Below are positions 45,535 to 59,807 of a DNA stretch of 64,000 nucleotides, piece by piece. Location: contig OZ022258.1 of assembly GCA_963978905.1 (NCBI GenBank), forward strand, positions 59,225,638 through 59,289,637, given 5' to 3'. How positions within the stretch are numbered: the first letter of the stretch is position 1; the number at the start of each line of letters is the position of its first letter. The stretch is from Trichostrongylus colubriformis. Its lineage: Eukaryota; Nematoda; Chromadorea; Rhabditida; Trichostrongylidae. The notes below the pieces were generated by a model. That model made no database searches. It was given only the letters and a program-made list of their open reading frames with translations, and was not told the origin of the DNA. The position numbers and the translations under genes are program-made.

Positions 45535-46690
45535 ATGAAGCACCTGGACTTACCATTCACATTCCCCTCTCAAAAGGAAGAATGTGCGGCCTACATAAGA
45601 AAGAAGACTGCAATGCTCAAACATTTGATGACAAGTATAACAAAGGCAAAGCAGTTACACGACACCCACCTTGAGAAAGCAATCGAAACAATTAGTTTAC
45701 GAACGGGACAAAAGGAACGGGAAAAGCTAATGCTCGAGCTACACAAACATCTGGAGTTCGAATCGAATAACTTGGAAATTACAGAGATACAGTGGCTGAG
45801 CACAATTGACTTCAGAAAAGAAGAGTTGGCACAGCAATCGTCACTCATCACGGAAGCCGCCAGCTTCCAGGCTAGCGGCAACCGGGAGAACTCTCACAGC
45901 GGAACTGGCAGCGTCAACTCTTACGAACGTAATGTACAAGTTCGACGCCCTCTCCTCGAAATTCCAACATTTTCTGGGAACTTCAGAGAGTTCAATACCT
46001 TCTGGTCAGTCTTCGAGTCCCTGATTCACAATGATGCGGACCTAAGCAACCAGGAAAAGTTCCTTTTCCTCGAACAAGCATTGAAGGGGAAGGCGGCTGC
46101 TTCGATCAGCAGCATCCCCGTTATTGGGGACAAATACTATGACGCTGTTACCATCCTAAAGAAACAGTATGACAGGTCGTCTAATATAGCGGACATCCTG
46201 ATAAATGAGATCGAGCATCTACCAAGGGCTCAAGGGAACTCATAAAGTTGCCGCAACACACTAAGCGCTATAACGTCTCGTATCGTGCATCTGGAACAAA
46301 CTGGAGTGCTAATAAATGCAGACCGAGTATGGCGCCGTCTAATTCTCTCGAAGTTTACAGAGGATATCTGCAGCCAGGTTATAAAAAGAGAAAACGAAGC
46401 TGGCGTAGGATTCGAAGTGAAGGCAATAATCGACGCCGTTGATGACATCATCACGCTTCAACAGACTACCGAATTGACGACGAATACCCTGTTCGGTACT
46501 AGTCAAGGCATGAACAGCTCCAGAAGGATGAACACAGGACATCACGAGACCAAACCGTTCTTTAATCAACTGACAAAGCAAAAATGCCTGTGCGGAAATA
46601 CACATTCCCCACAGCAGTGCACAAGGTACTCAACGCCTGAGGAGCGGCGGATAGAAGCCAAGCGCCAAAGAGCGTGCTGGAACGCTTTGA
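45535..46690 (+). pseudogene. BEL/Pao gag, with one nonsense codon and a frameshift
   Basis: One frame from ATG 45535 (MKHLDLPFTFPSQKE). A coiled-coil-rich N-terminal part is followed by the capsid-type block LLEIPTFSGNFREFNTFW, NQEKFLFLEQALKGKAA and AVTILKKQYDR, characteristic of DUF1759 gag proteins. TAA at 46243-46245 interrupts it, but the same frame continues with NTLSAITSRIVHLEQTG and IIDAVDDIITLQQT. First zinc-knuckle cysteines at CLCGNTHSPQQC (about 46584). Near 46680 a one-base change shifts the frame; the next frame continues RFDRNHGSKNC. Confidence 0.85.
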
Positions 46691-47957
46691 TAGGAATCAC
46701 GGATCAAAGAATTGCACAGCAATGGGACCGTGCCCAGAGTGCAATGAGGATCATCACTCCTCCCTGTGCACAAGATCAAGGAGCCTTCGGGAAACAGCCG
46801 ATCCGTCAATTAACAGGCGAGACCTACCGCCAAGTCCGGTTCAGCGAGGGAAAACAAGGTTCGCCTTCTCAACGCAAACCAACCGCTCCACGCACCCGCA
46901 ACAAAGAAATGACAACCAACCAACACAGGCGAACAGAGTGCAAGCTCTACACGTAGCTCCTCTTGAAGACATATCTACGGAAGCGAAACAACCGGCTTTC
47001 AGCCAGTGTGTGCTACAAATGGCATCTGTATTGGTTTCCAATGAAGCGACGAGGAACTATCAGCCTATCACCATTCTTCTTGATTCAGGGGCTCAAAGAA
47101 GCTTCATAAAGACCAAGAGAAGGAACGAGTTGAGGCTTCCCGCGACAAGCTTCATACCTTTCACTACCACAGGAATGGGGGAGCTTCAGGAAACCATTTC
47201 AAATGAAGTACAGATCACTCTGAAAGCTGGGCACAGTTCCAGAACGCAAAACTTGTCAGTTTTCACCAAGGAAAAGCTGACATCTGGTACCAAAACGGCT
47301 CATTTGTCACGAGCGGACAGAAAATTCATCAGAAAAAATAGGATCATTATCGCTCAGCGCAGTCTTCGCTGCACAAAAGTAACTCCTGATGTACTTATTG
47401 GACAGGACCTCATAAACCAGGTGACTGATATCAGCAGTCCAGCTGTACGGCTACCGTCAGGACTGGTGCTCACTCCGACAGTTTTTGGTTATGCCATATC
47501 CGGTTTCAGCGGTACAGCTACTTCATTGAGAAAGGAAGAGAACTCACTCTGCAGTTCGCTTGTTGTATCTGCACCCGTAATGGTCGACGACTGCAGAAAG
47601 TTACCAAAAAATATCATCGGATTGAAATCGATTGTAACAAATGCCCGGAGCGATGCGGACGAAACGGTAACGAACATCTCATGGACACCAATAGCTTCGA
47701 TCGATCAGAGACAGCTGCAGTCCAGAAAGAGAAATTCACTGATACACGGCATCTCAAGACAAGAAGTGCTTCCACGAAATCAGAACCTCAAGCGATGCCC
47801 TTGCTCCTGCCGTCCGACACGGAGGCGAAATTGCACGGCAGAAAATATGTCACCAGCGAAAAGATCTTTCGAAATCGACTTTCAGTGTCGTCTCCAGTGG
47901 TGCAAGATCGGAACTCTCATGGACAAACTTCCAGAGAAGTATATAGCGGCGAGATGA
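46684..47957 (+). pseudogene. BEL/Pao zinc knuckle and aspartic protease
   Basis: Continues gag after the frameshift: FDRNHGSKNC and CPECNEDHHSSLC complete CCHC-type zinc fingers for RNA binding. The protease follows with ITILLDSGAQRSFI, the active-site D-S/T-G motif, and VLIGQDLINQV with ILLGxD-like sequence near its end, a DUF1758-type retroviral-like aspartic protease that would cleave the polyprotein. After about 47560 the frame stays open but shows no reverse-transcriptase motif. A deletion of the polymerase part is inferred. Confidence 0.8.
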
Positions 47958-48239
47958 CTTTCACTACGAGTGCCTCCGCTGCATACCGTGCAGACTCTAT
48001 AATCGACAGTGGTGGCGATGGCACTATATCACCACGACTACCACGCCATTGCAATGGTCTACAAAAGCCTTACGTCCATTTCTCACGAAATTTGGCTCGC
48101 CGAATCGTGACTGGAATAGGAGATCAAAGAGGACTGTCTCCTGCAATGGTCAATTCGGCCACCATTCAAGGAAAAAGGGCAATTATGCGGGTTTACTGGC
48201 GTTCCACACACACACTAGAAAGCGCTATGTGAATAAATT

Positions 48240-48900
48240 GTTCGACATGCCAACTACGTCAGTATGTTCAACTTGTATTGATCGACATGAAGTGGTGCTT
48301 GACGTGTCAGCTTTCGTGCAAACGTCCACCGGTCAGTATCAAAGATTAGTACGACAGATGCAACCGAATTACCCCCATCACTGCCTTTGAGGCTAACGGA
48401 GTCCGCGAATTTAAAGACACCAGAAGGGGGTAATTTTGGCCTACGGTAGAACAGACGTAGTGTGGACGAGTTCAAGTGGCCGCCATTGCACAAAATCGCC
48501 AATTTGACGCCTTGGCATGGTGCCAAAAGAAGATGTTTCTATTCAGATTTGTTTTTCTTCTACTTTTTCCTTTCTTCTTTCTTATATTGTTTCTAGATTA
48601 CTTACATGAATGCTAATGTAGTTGGGAATGGCCACTCCACTGCGCTGGGAGTCAGGTGCTACAACAAACGTTGGCCCACGGCCCGTCTCCTACAGCGGAC
48701 AACTCGGAATGGATGCGCTGATGCGAATGGGATGCGAATTCTCACCGCAGCGTCGCGCTTTTGAGTCCGGGTTTTTTCGCCTATTATCGCTTCTAACCTT
48801 GAGTGGTCATTACAAAATGCTTATTTCTTTGCATCTTCCTCTTGTTTCGGACCCCCTGCCGGTTCCTTTAAGAAATGCAATGTTGCACGCGATTCTGACA
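48240..48900. repeat. family W element, copy 1 (with inverted internal segment)
   Basis: 48413-48872 matches 52744-53208 directly (gtagaacagacgtagtgtgg, cgccaatttgacgcctt, ccggttccttta). 48278-48393 matches 52620-52738 but in reverse orientation (gacgtgtcagctttcg against cgaaagctgacacgtc). Confidence 0.75.
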
Positions 48901-50134
48901 TAATATATATTCCACACTACCTGTCGGCCAAGATTGCTAACTGCTGGAGACTATATTATTCCAAATAGATACCACCAAATAGGTGCTCATTTCTGGTTAA
49001 GCAAACCAGACCGCTACGCACAACCGCACTTGTGCTCGCGCGTCCTCCTGTGTCTGTTCGCAAACTCTCTTCCGTTTCGTCGCTTTTTCTGCGCTCTCCG
49101 CGGCGAACCGTCCGCGGAGTGTACTACCGTGTTTAGTAGGAGAGAGACCGTTAAGCGCATTAGTTAATGCAGCAAAAAATCCAGGGAATCTAGGAGGGGT
49201 CAGTAGAGGGGCGGGCGCTTCTTATCACAATCGTGTTTTCTCGTCGCAGATTTTGGCGGCACAAGAGGCTGTTATGACGTAGGCTTTCGTACTTTCAGTT
49301 CATACTACTGTTAGGCACCGCTTTAAGAGCGGTTCAAGGTTCGCAGTCCATCCCAATGTCGCAAGATCAGCCACGATTTTTGCGACTCCCCATATTAGAC
49401 CCACAACGAGGCTTCCTTCCCTTGTAATACGCGGAACGCGCGCAACTTTTGGCTCGACGCTTCAGCGGTGAATCAGTAAGGATGGTGTGCTAGTGTTCCG
49501 ATCAGTGTTCCAAGAGGTAAGGTCACCAGTGTTGTGTGGAGTGTTATTCACTATGGGTAATTCTCTATAGAAACGACGAAATTAACATTCTTGTGAGACT
49601 GAAACACTGTATTATAGTGTTACAGCAACTAGATTCCATCTTCATCACAGATCGTATTTCCTTTCAGTTAGAAATTGCATTCGCTTTAAGATGCCCTAAC
49701 TTAATAATTTAAGTGGCAAATACTCAAATTCACTACTACATATCTAACTTCACAAATATATGCCTTGATTCTTGGACCCTAATCTTTGACAAGAGAAGAC
49801 CAGCTGCATGAACAAGATCTCGAAACTGCTCGTAGATCAATCATTTCGTGAAGTAAATAGGTGACCTGACCCCACACTATTCACCGGAACACTTGCAACA
49901 CACCCAATCAGAAGCGGTCGCGGGCAGATTAACGTTGACGACCGCGCACTTTCTTCCCACGCTACGACATTGTGCAACGCGACTTCAAAATGGCACCACT
50001 TTATGGAACACTTTTTGTTTGTTATTTTCCCAACTTGAAATTGTGTAGTGATCTATAGTTTAAATACACAAACCATGTTTGAACTGGGATGCGACAACAT
50101 GCGGCCGTTCCAGCTTGTTCTTTCCTATTGGAGG
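48901..50134. other. intergenic, no recognised gene
   Basis: Contains a short perfect stem ctccgcgg/ccgcggag near 49098-49120. Only unsupported ORFs. Confidence 0.35.
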
Positions 50135-51400
50135 TATCCTACTATATATAATTCGCTCAGTATGTCTGTGTGTGTGTTTGTCCGTCTGTCACGAAATTCA
50201 TATCTCGCGTCGCAGCAAAGCTGGGAAGCTGAATTTTACAAGTGATATAGGGGGTGCCAAGGGAACCTCAGCGGTGGTGGACCGGAAGTGATAGCAACTG
50301 ATAAGGGCTGATAAGGAGCCTCGGAAGGCAAATGTCACCAAATCCGTTTCGCCTTTCAAGTTGATCCTAAGGCGCTGACACCCATAGGTGTTTTGCGGGA
50401 TGGGACGGGAACATTAATGGTGGATGACCAGCATTGATAACGGTTGATAAGATTCGATAAGGAGCGTAAAAAGACTAGAGTCGTCAAATCCGTTTCGCTT
50501 TTCGCGTTAATCCAAGAGCGCTGACACTCATGGGTGTTTAGCAGGGTGGGTCAGGGACATTAATGGTGGGTGTCTAAGTTGATAATGGTTAATAAGATTT
50601 GATAAGGGGCGTAAAAAGGCTAGAGTCGTCAAATTCGTTTCGCCTTTGCGTTGATCCAGGAGCGCTGACACTCATGGGTGTTGAGCAGGGTGGGACGGGG
50701 ACATTAACAGTGGGTGATCCAAACTGATAGTGGTTGATAAGCTTCGATTAGGAGCGTGAGAAAGGGAAATGCCACCAAAGCCGGCTTGCTTCTACGGCTA
50801 TGTTCAGTGGAATGTTCATATTCGCAGGTATTGTAGGGTACGGGTACCTCAATGGTGCTGTTCGGTACAGGGGCCTCAGTGAAACTGATAATGGCCTTCA
50901 GTGGTTGATAAGAACCGCTGGGAATTGGATGGGATGAAATCCTTTACATCACTTGATACTGCTATACGACCGCTTTAGCAAAAGCGTCTGATGCGCAGTG
51001 GCATCGGGTGAACATATTTTATTTATGTTCTGACATCACTGACCGATGTATCAACCGCTGAATGCCTGGCGTTCCAAAAAAAATGGTGCGTTTCTCTTGA
51101 TAAGATCTCCATTGATAATCATGATACAACCTATTTTTGTGAAAGCAAAGCAAGCGGTTCACTCGGAATCACTTTCTAATGCGGTACTTGCAGCAACACT
51201 GGGTATTGACCGCTAGGCTATGTAAAATTTCAAGTAGTGAAGCATGTTTACGAAAACGATGAACATCGATAAGATGGATATGGCCATCAATGATTAGAAC
51301 GATCGTACGTACGAAATAGATTCTCAGCAAGTGATCTATTTGTTACCAATCGATGCAATCGAATACAAAACTATCGATTTCCAAACTACCCAAACTCCCA
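50135..51400 (+). repeat. dispersed repeat family T, copy 3, with about 142-bp tandem units
   Basis: ctatatataattcgctcag, a short TCTG-type tract, then attcatatctcgcgtcgc. At 50310-50880 four units of about 142 bp repeat gataaggagcgt, caaatccgtttcgc, gcgctgacactcatggg and gggacattaa. Then tcgaccgctaggctatg and related blocks. Confidence 0.8.
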
Positions 51401-52010
51401 ATGATGACCAGTTGGCTGGCGCACACTACTGCGCGCGATTCATGTAGATTACGTGCAAAATGGGTTCCATGCAAAGCGATTGAAGTATACCGATACCAAA
51501 ATGCTTTTTTATCACGCCATCTTCTCTGCTTTTTTGCAATTCAATAGCTCAGCTGAAAGCAGAGGGAAGGAAATCTCCGCTCCGCTGTTGTCGGGCCGAA
51601 CACACCCATTTTGCACAACATCGCCATGAATCGCGCGCAGTAATCTGCGCCAGCCAACTGGTTTGGAAATATAGCAGTAACTTATTGAAATAATTCGAAC
51701 TAAATGATGACGGTCTCGAGGATCTTCAAAATGACATTATACAGCATCATTTTTGCATCAAATTTTCAACATGTGCCTGTGAAGTGCGCTCAGTGTCAGT
51801 ACCATTTACTTACCCATGTAACTGAACATAATTCAGCCATTAAGAGCCTTTTCCGGACAATGCTTTTAACAACAAACACGCACGATTTACACATAATACG
51901 AAAAAATCAGATCCAGACAATTGAGAAAAAGCTGTAAAGTGGCTGCGACACGATGTCGTGTCACACGGCCGTCAATATGTTAAATACGCATAACTAAACT
52001 GAAGTACGAT
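51401..52010. other. intergenic, no recognised feature
   Basis: gatgttgtgcaaaatgggt-type and gcgcgcgattcatg segments at 51430-51470 recur inverted at 51600-51645, so part of it is an inverted repeat of about 230 bp. No gene. Confidence 0.45.
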
Positions 52011-52411
52011 CAGGCTGCGTTCTACTCAACTTAATGAATGGCGCATCAGCATAAAGTTAAATATACGTACCGATCGAGAAAATGAGCGCATTTGCGCATC
52101 CGCATTCGAGAAAGTGACGCATTCGCGTCATGCATAAGATACGTATCGATCAAGAAGATGTGAGTATTGGCGCATTTGCGATTTGAGAGTTGGCGCATTC
52201 TTCAAGGATAAGATAAATACCGATAGAAAAAGTGAGAGTATCGGCGCATCCGCGATTTGAAAAAAATGGCGGATCGACGCATCCGCGATTATGGCTATTT
52301 GCCACAATACAAATGAACTGACATGGTGGTACGTGGCATCGCCAAAAGTGCCAAATCGTGGGTGCGCCGATGCGCCAAGAATCTCACTCAGTTGGGTATG
52401 AACGCAGCCTC
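52011..52411. repeat. MITE family Y, copy 2, 401 bp
   Basis: Ends aggctgcgttctactcaac and gttgggtatgaacgcagcct are inverted repeats of about 20 bp. The interior has several gcgcatccgcgatttga units. Matches 41464-41871. Confidence 0.8.
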
Positions 52412-52614
52412 AAATGGATCATGATGAGTAAGGTGAAAAAATGATGAAAAACATAGAAGTTGAACAATTTTCATCAGCTGCACTGAAAGAGGGGTGGTGG
52501 TTCATGTGGTTCTCCCATTTCGCGCTAGAAAAGATGTATAAACATGGACGCTCCCTCATCTAAGTGATTTAGCAGCTAACAGAGTTCTAATGTAGTAGGG
52601 GCAGCTATTGTACG

Positions 52615-53215
52615 AACAGGGCTTTAAGGCAGTGGTAGGGGTAATTCGATCGTTTCATCCCTACCAATCTTTGGTACTGACCGGTGGACGTGTTCACCAC
52701 GAAAGCTGACACGTCAAGCACCACGTCGTTTCGATCGATATGGCTTTAAAGACACCGTAAGGGAGTAATTTTGGCTTACGTAGAACAGACGTAGTGTGGA
52801 CGAGTTCAAGTGACCGCCATTGCACAAACTCGCCAATTTGACGCCTTGTCATGGTGCCAAGGGAAGATGTTTCCATTATAAAGTTGTTCATTCCTTTTAC
52901 CTTCTCCTTTGTTCTTTCTTATATTGTTTCTAGATGTACTTACATGAATGTTAATGTAGTTGGGAATGGCCACTCCACTGCGCTGGGAGTCAGTTGCTAC
53001 AACTAAAGTTGGCCCGCGGCCGTCTCCTACAGCGGACAATTCGGAACGCCAGTGCGATGATGCGAATGAGGCGCGAATACACACCGCAGCGATGCACTTT
53101 TGAGTTCGGGTTTTTTCACCGATTATCGCTTCTAACCTTCTGCGTTCGTTACGAAATGCTCATTTCTTTGTATGTTTCTCTTGTTTCGGACCCCCTTCCG
53201 GTTCCTTTAATACGA
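52615..53215. repeat. family W element, copy 2
   Basis: Direct match to 48413-48872 over 52744-53208, preceded by the segment that is inverted in the other copy. Ends of both sub-blocks start tttaaRRcacYg and gggtaattt. Confidence 0.75.
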
Positions 53216-53470
53216 TACGAAAAGTATTACTCTGCTATCATGCTCATTAGCCTGCATATCAGACATTCTTCGGCAAAGTCGACCAAAGGAGGCGGGGTCG
53301 GTCATTCAAAGGAGTCAGCGGTTATCCGTTGTGCCGCTTCTACAGCTCGAAGGTGCGCTTTTTCATCGGGATTTTGTCAGATAGCCGTCATCGACTTAAG
53401 GTTTCCAAGAAAATGACTTCTCTTAGGGATTTCTCAATAACCATATTGCCCCTAATGCTGTTTTTGAAGT
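53210..53470 (-). repeat. dispersed repeat family V, reverse copy
   Basis: aatacgatacgaaaagtatt, atcatgctcatta and ttcggcaaagtcgacc are the complement of the 44290-44350 block; cgctttttcatcgggattt follows. Confidence 0.55.
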
Positions 53471-53479
53471 ATATCCATT

Positions 53480-56400
53480 GATGACTGCGAATTACCGTGA
53501 GCCAGGAGATGTAAACGTTTGCTCAAGCAGAGAAGAACTATGAATGAGTGAATCACTTCTCACGTGATAAAACCCTTTCGCGCGCATATAAATACGTAAA
53601 TGATGTAATGCATGGGATAAATCTAACGGCCATATGACGAGATTACTCAACCATGATTACACAAGGGAATGGCCTACGAAAAGCGAGACTGCTGACGCGA
53701 ATCATAAATTGTGCCAAGGTTTCGTAACGAAGAGCCGGCAGTGGGTATGTCGCTTCCGTTGTATTTCGTACTGAAAGCGCAAAAAAAGGAAAAGATTTTG
53801 AGCCATGGGTATGGTTTGATTTCTGAATTCTGTGAAGTGTTCCTCGCTGTGGGCGCTTCAAGTACTTCTGAACGGAAGGCCTTACTGCCTAAAAAAATGT
53901 GGTTAACCCCCCCCCCCCCCTTCGAGACCTCCTTACGTACAGCAAAAGCTTCCCCTGCTTTGCAAACATTCGCACCCATTTGCTGCTACCTGAATGAGCA
54001 TGCACAGCACGTTTCCAACAAAATTGCATAGCGTCTAAGGCCGACGTCAAACTGCGCGATTTTGCGATGTAGTAGTAATGCAAGATAGATAGTAATGCAA
54101 GATCTCGGCGCGCAGTATCGCATCGAAAGCGACGCCGCACAATCGCGGAATAGCGCAGTCAAACGGCGGCTGAAAGAACTTTCTAGCCGTTCCAGGGATA
54201 CGACTCGTTTTCCGCTGAATTTCTGGTACTCGAAGAGATTGCTTGTTTCTTCCATTCTGGTGCTAAAGAGCGTTTTCGCTCTGGTGAAGTCGATTTAAAT
54301 ATACTGTAGTCAATTAGAGTGCACAGTAACGGCCAGCGAGCATTGTGGGATCGCGATTCTGCGATGCTACGACATCGCGTACGAAGTGGCGACAGCGCAC
54401 GCCAGAGACCACAGTGAGGTAATGGTTTTTGTCCCAAGACATCTCCACTATACGACTAGTACAGATTGCGCATTTAAGATGCGAACTCATGCATGAATGT
54501 GACAAAGTAGTTATGGCGATTAGAAAGAAGTGTTATTTACGAAGCACGTGAACAAAGGAAAAGCATATGGTAGTGCCTCACTGTCAACTAGATATTCCAT
54601 ATATTAGGATGTTGAGCAGCGGCAGCACAGCATGCAATTAATCCGCTGGTGAACACTGAAATGCGCAATGCGCCGCGCATTCTCGCCGTTTCGATAAGCT
54701 CCGCGTCACATACCCGCCTGGCCACGAAAGATCGATACACCGATCATTACCGCGGCATGCGCTCGTGGTCCTAGCACTGTTTCATCAGAGTAACTCAAAC
54801 AACTACTCTGGCTTCGCTTGGAGGGTAGCCACAACAACATTCTCCGCGCAAAACCTGTTCGCAACCGCGCAGCTTGACAGCGCGGATCCGGGACTGGAAT
54901 GACACGCCTGAGCAAACATCTTCTCATGGGCCTGTTCCCAACACTGCACAGATCAGCGAAAGTGGCTCTGTGGCAGGCACTGTTCCATATCTGGAGGTTT
55001 CATGAAGCTACTCTTCCATGGGTCCCTAAGAAACAGAGGCACGGTGAAAACCTATGAGCGACGATTTGCTCATCTTCCTAGGACACGAAAGGAGAATGAT
55101 GGATATTACCACTCACCTACACCACGTGCGTCCGATGCCAAAAGTAAAGCTGTGATTGATGTCAGATTTTGAGATTTGCGATCTGCGATGTCGCGAATTC
55201 GCATGCGCACGAGCATCGCCGACTCGGCCTGGCATCTCAGCGAAAAAGCCCCTTCAGTCCATGTCCCAGTTCTTCACAAGAAGACAAAACAACAGCTCAT
55301 GATGGTTTGTCCCATAGTTTAGTGAGTCTAGCGGCGACAATTGCAGCATCTTTAAATACGTGATGACTGTTTTAGTCGAAATCAGTTACGCTTAATGACC
55401 CAGACCCGTCACGCATGACTGCACTATTTGCCCATCTCTCTCCACAAGATAAATCCTATTTGCATGCAAAAAATCCCAACGACTTTAAATGCTGTCCATC
55501 AAAAACTTTGTGATTTTGGAAACAGCTTGTGTAGCTGTCCAACTTTTCAGGGATCAGACAAGATTGGACCAATACGGCAGATGAGGGACGTCAATTCATA
55601 GTTCAAATAAACTAAGGATTACAGATCACAGAAGAACGTGCAGAAGCTATTCGAAGGGCCGTGGTGCCACGTGAACTAAGCCACAGCATTGCGCACTCAA
55701 GTATGTGAAAACTCAAGCACTATGCACATTCTCATTCTCATACCCCACATGGTTCATTCTCGTCGTCGAGAATTTCCTAAAAAGAGAAGCTACGTGAGAC
55801 TGAAGACCTCATAAGTTGGAAACACTCTGAATTAAAACTGTTCCTCAATTGCACACCAACAGAGCGGCACAGAAATCCAATATGCGCGAATGGCATTGAA
55901 TTACACAGTGAAGTCGTGAGTCAAGACTATCAAGCAAGCAAAGAGCGCAAAGTGCCTTGGGACTGATGCGGTGTGGAACTAGATGGGTGTGGAGTCAGCT
56001 GGAATAAAGAACACGGTAAAAGGCGAAGAAACGTGAAGAACCGAGCTGCATACCGCGTACTTGACAACATGACTCACGAAGTGCACACCAGCCCTTGAAC
56101 CATGTTTCGCAATTTAGAAAGCCATTTATTCTCTGTATGATTCACAAAATGATGCCTCAGATAGCGTAAGCAAAATGAACGTTTCCACCCAACGATGGGA
56201 TGGTTTAATCGAACGAAGACGGTTGGCCTGGTTCCTGCACGCCTGAATGAGGACTACATGAGGAACGGTTTCGCACAGGGATTTACAACGGGACAACGGG
56301 GTGAACACTGAATGCGAACATTCGCAGGGTCTCGAGAGTCACTGCAAAGCATTGAGAGACGGCACGTAGCCCGGGAGGTTCGTGGCGGACCGAAAAAGCG

Positions 56401-57385
56401 CAGAAGTCGACACGCCTGGGGTGGGGCTATGGCGCAACTATGGCGCACTGCGCGCGCATTGCGCTGCTTCTCAGTTTTCTCGTCAGCTCCCACCACAGCT
56501 GAGCGACGCAGCAGTGGGTTTTCCAATAAGGGGTGGATGTAGAAGGCAAATCCACGCGGTGAACAAGTGTTCCTATTAAGGTCACGAGGATACCATAACC
56601 ATTCTTCATTGCTGTAGTGTGCGATTTGGAAAGACTTATTTGAAGCGATAAGAACCAGAACAGAACACGGAATACAAGCAAGTACAACTTAAGGTATAGT
56701 TTGCCCAATTTATAGAACTACTCTCAGCTGGGAACGCGCGCATTGCGCTGGAATTGCGCGCCGTCGCAACAGCGCGTGAAATGGCACGTGAGCATGCGTG
56801 CAACCATCCTGCAGGCAGTCACTAGCTGAACTGCGATTATTCAGTTAGGAATTCACGACAAACCCGAATGTGGTTGTCGATGCCTTAATCTGTATTTCGG
56901 CCGCACATTTAGACCCACTGGAACAATACAACTGTTTGGTTAATCAGGGGGGGGAATGAAGCTGGAACTCACTATCACATTCACCACGCAAATATAAAGG
57001 GCTTGACATCCGCTAAACAAAATCACTGGTCAGAACATTTCTTTTCGGCCCTTTGTGCTTTTCATGGAGCTTCAATCTCATATCGTGTTCTAGGGCTCAC
57101 TCTATGAAAAAAAGACCAAAGCAAAAAACTTCAGTAAGCGGTCGTGGTTTAGTAGTGTTTCCCTCCGAGAGCAAGCATATTACGAAAAAAATAATGATCG
57201 AGAAACGACAAGTGCATGAGGACGAACTCATGTTAGCCCGGTGAAGCTGATTCGTGCTTTGGAAGTTTCTTTGCAACTGTTATCGAATTCAAAAAGAATG
57301 CAGCCCACAGGGCCCGATTAAGTGAGCCAAAATCAACCAATGCACTGTGTTACAAGAGTACATAACATCGATAGTGATTGTGCAA
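53480..57385. other. intergenic, no recognised gene
   Basis: Holds family X fragments (54035-54175, 54335-54420) and a C10-type run at 53910. ORFs up to 108 codons have no supporting features. Confidence 0.4.
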
Positions 57386-57389
57386 AGAC

Positions 57390-57825
57390 TTATTATCCTA
57401 CTTTGTACAATCGGCTAAGTGTGTCTGGTGGTCTGTGTGTATTGCTGTGTTTGTGGCTGTTTCACCGAAAATTCACATTTCGCGTCGCAGCAATGGTGGG
57501 ATCCCGAATTTCACAAAGGATGTGGGGTGGTATGGGGACCTCGGCGGTTGTGGACCGAAAGTGATAGCAGCTATAAGGGCTGATAAGGAGCGACAGAAGG
57601 CGAATGCCGCCAAACCCGTTCCCCCATTCAGGTTGATACTGGAGCGCCGTCATTCATAGGTGTTTTGAGGGGTTGACGGGCACATCATTGGTGGGTGATC
57701 CAAATTGGTAACGGTTGGTAACGGCTCGTAAGGAGCCTCGAAAGGCGAAAGCCGCCAAAATCGTTTCACCTTTCGGGTCGATCCTAAACTGCCGACACTC
57801 ATCCCTACTATATATAATCGGCTTA
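57390..57825 (+). repeat. family T, copy 4, left part
   Basis: cttattatcctactttgtac, diverged TG tract, cgcgtcgcagcaatgg, then two gataaggagc units, then a new ctatatataatcggcttag start that leads into the microsatellite. Confidence 0.75.
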
Positions 57826-59000
<1,175 letters not shown>

Positions 59001-59002
59001 AC

Positions 59003-59488
59003 GAAATTCATATCTCGCGTCGCAGCAAAGCTGGGACCCTGAATTCTCAAAGTGATATAGGGGGTAGTAAGGGGACATCAATGGTGAGGAAACGGAAGTG
59101 ATAGCAACTGATAAGGGCTGATAAGGAGCCTCAAAAGGCGAATGGGGGGAAATTCATATCTCGCGTCGCAGCAAAGCTGGGACCCTGAATTTTTAAAGTG
59201 ATATAGGGGGTAGTAGGGGACATCAGTGGTGAGGAAACGGAAGTGATAGCAACTGATAAGGGCTGATAAGGAGCCTCAAAAGGCGAATGGGGGGAAATTC
59301 ATATCTCGCGTCGCAGCAAAGCTGGGACCCTGAATTTTTACAGTTATATAGGGGATAGGAAGGGGACATCAGTGGTGAGGGAACGGAGGTGATAGCAACT
59401 GATAAGGGCTGATAAGGAGCTTCAAAAGGCGAATGGGGGAATTCATATCTCGCGTCTCAGCAAAGCTGGGACCCTGGATTTTTAAAAT
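59003..59488 (+). repeat. 145-bp minisatellite, three units and a partial fourth
   Basis: Units start at 59003, 59149, 59294 and about 59440, each beginning attcatatctcgcgtcgc and ending ggctgataaggagc, aaaggcgaatgggg. Unit similarity is very high, so the array is recent. Confidence 0.92.
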
Positions 59489-59807
59489 GATAGCCTATAA
59501 GGGCGGTAGGCGGAGCATAAGTTAAATAGGCGGAGCTTAAAACAAAAATTCATAATTCCGTTCCAGCATGGCCTAGGAACTTCGTTCGAGGAGGACTGAG
59601 AACATGGGCGAAGAGACAAAGGGGTCTACATAAACAATAGGGATGTTACGCTCCGCCCACTGTGGGAGGGGCATGCATTGAACATTTGATAATCAGCTGA
59701 AAACAGTCTAATTCAGTTCCAAAATGACCCAGACATGGGAAGAAGTTCAGATAAAGTGGGTCACACGGTCTAAGAAGCCTATAAGGGCGACGGGCGCAGC
59801 GTAATTT

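Larger units (their letters stand above)
44400..48240 (+). mobile_element. BEL/Pao LTR retrotransposon, 5' half, decayed
   Basis: Order: LTR-like signals, primer site, structured leader, gag (DUF1759 type), zinc knuckles, aspartic protease (DUF1758 type). No reverse transcriptase, RNase H or second LTR is seen, and after about 47960 only broken frames remain (FLTKFGSPNRDW at about 48070 could be an integrase scrap). It stops where the family W element begins near 48240. BEL/Pao elements are abundant in nematodes. Intact ends were not found, so the outer borders are approximate. Confidence 0.85.

Noticed and set aside
50310..50880. Tandem units considered as a CRISPR array
   Set aside because: Units are about 142 bp with divergence spread over the whole unit; no short conserved repeat alternating with unique spacers, and the genome is animal.
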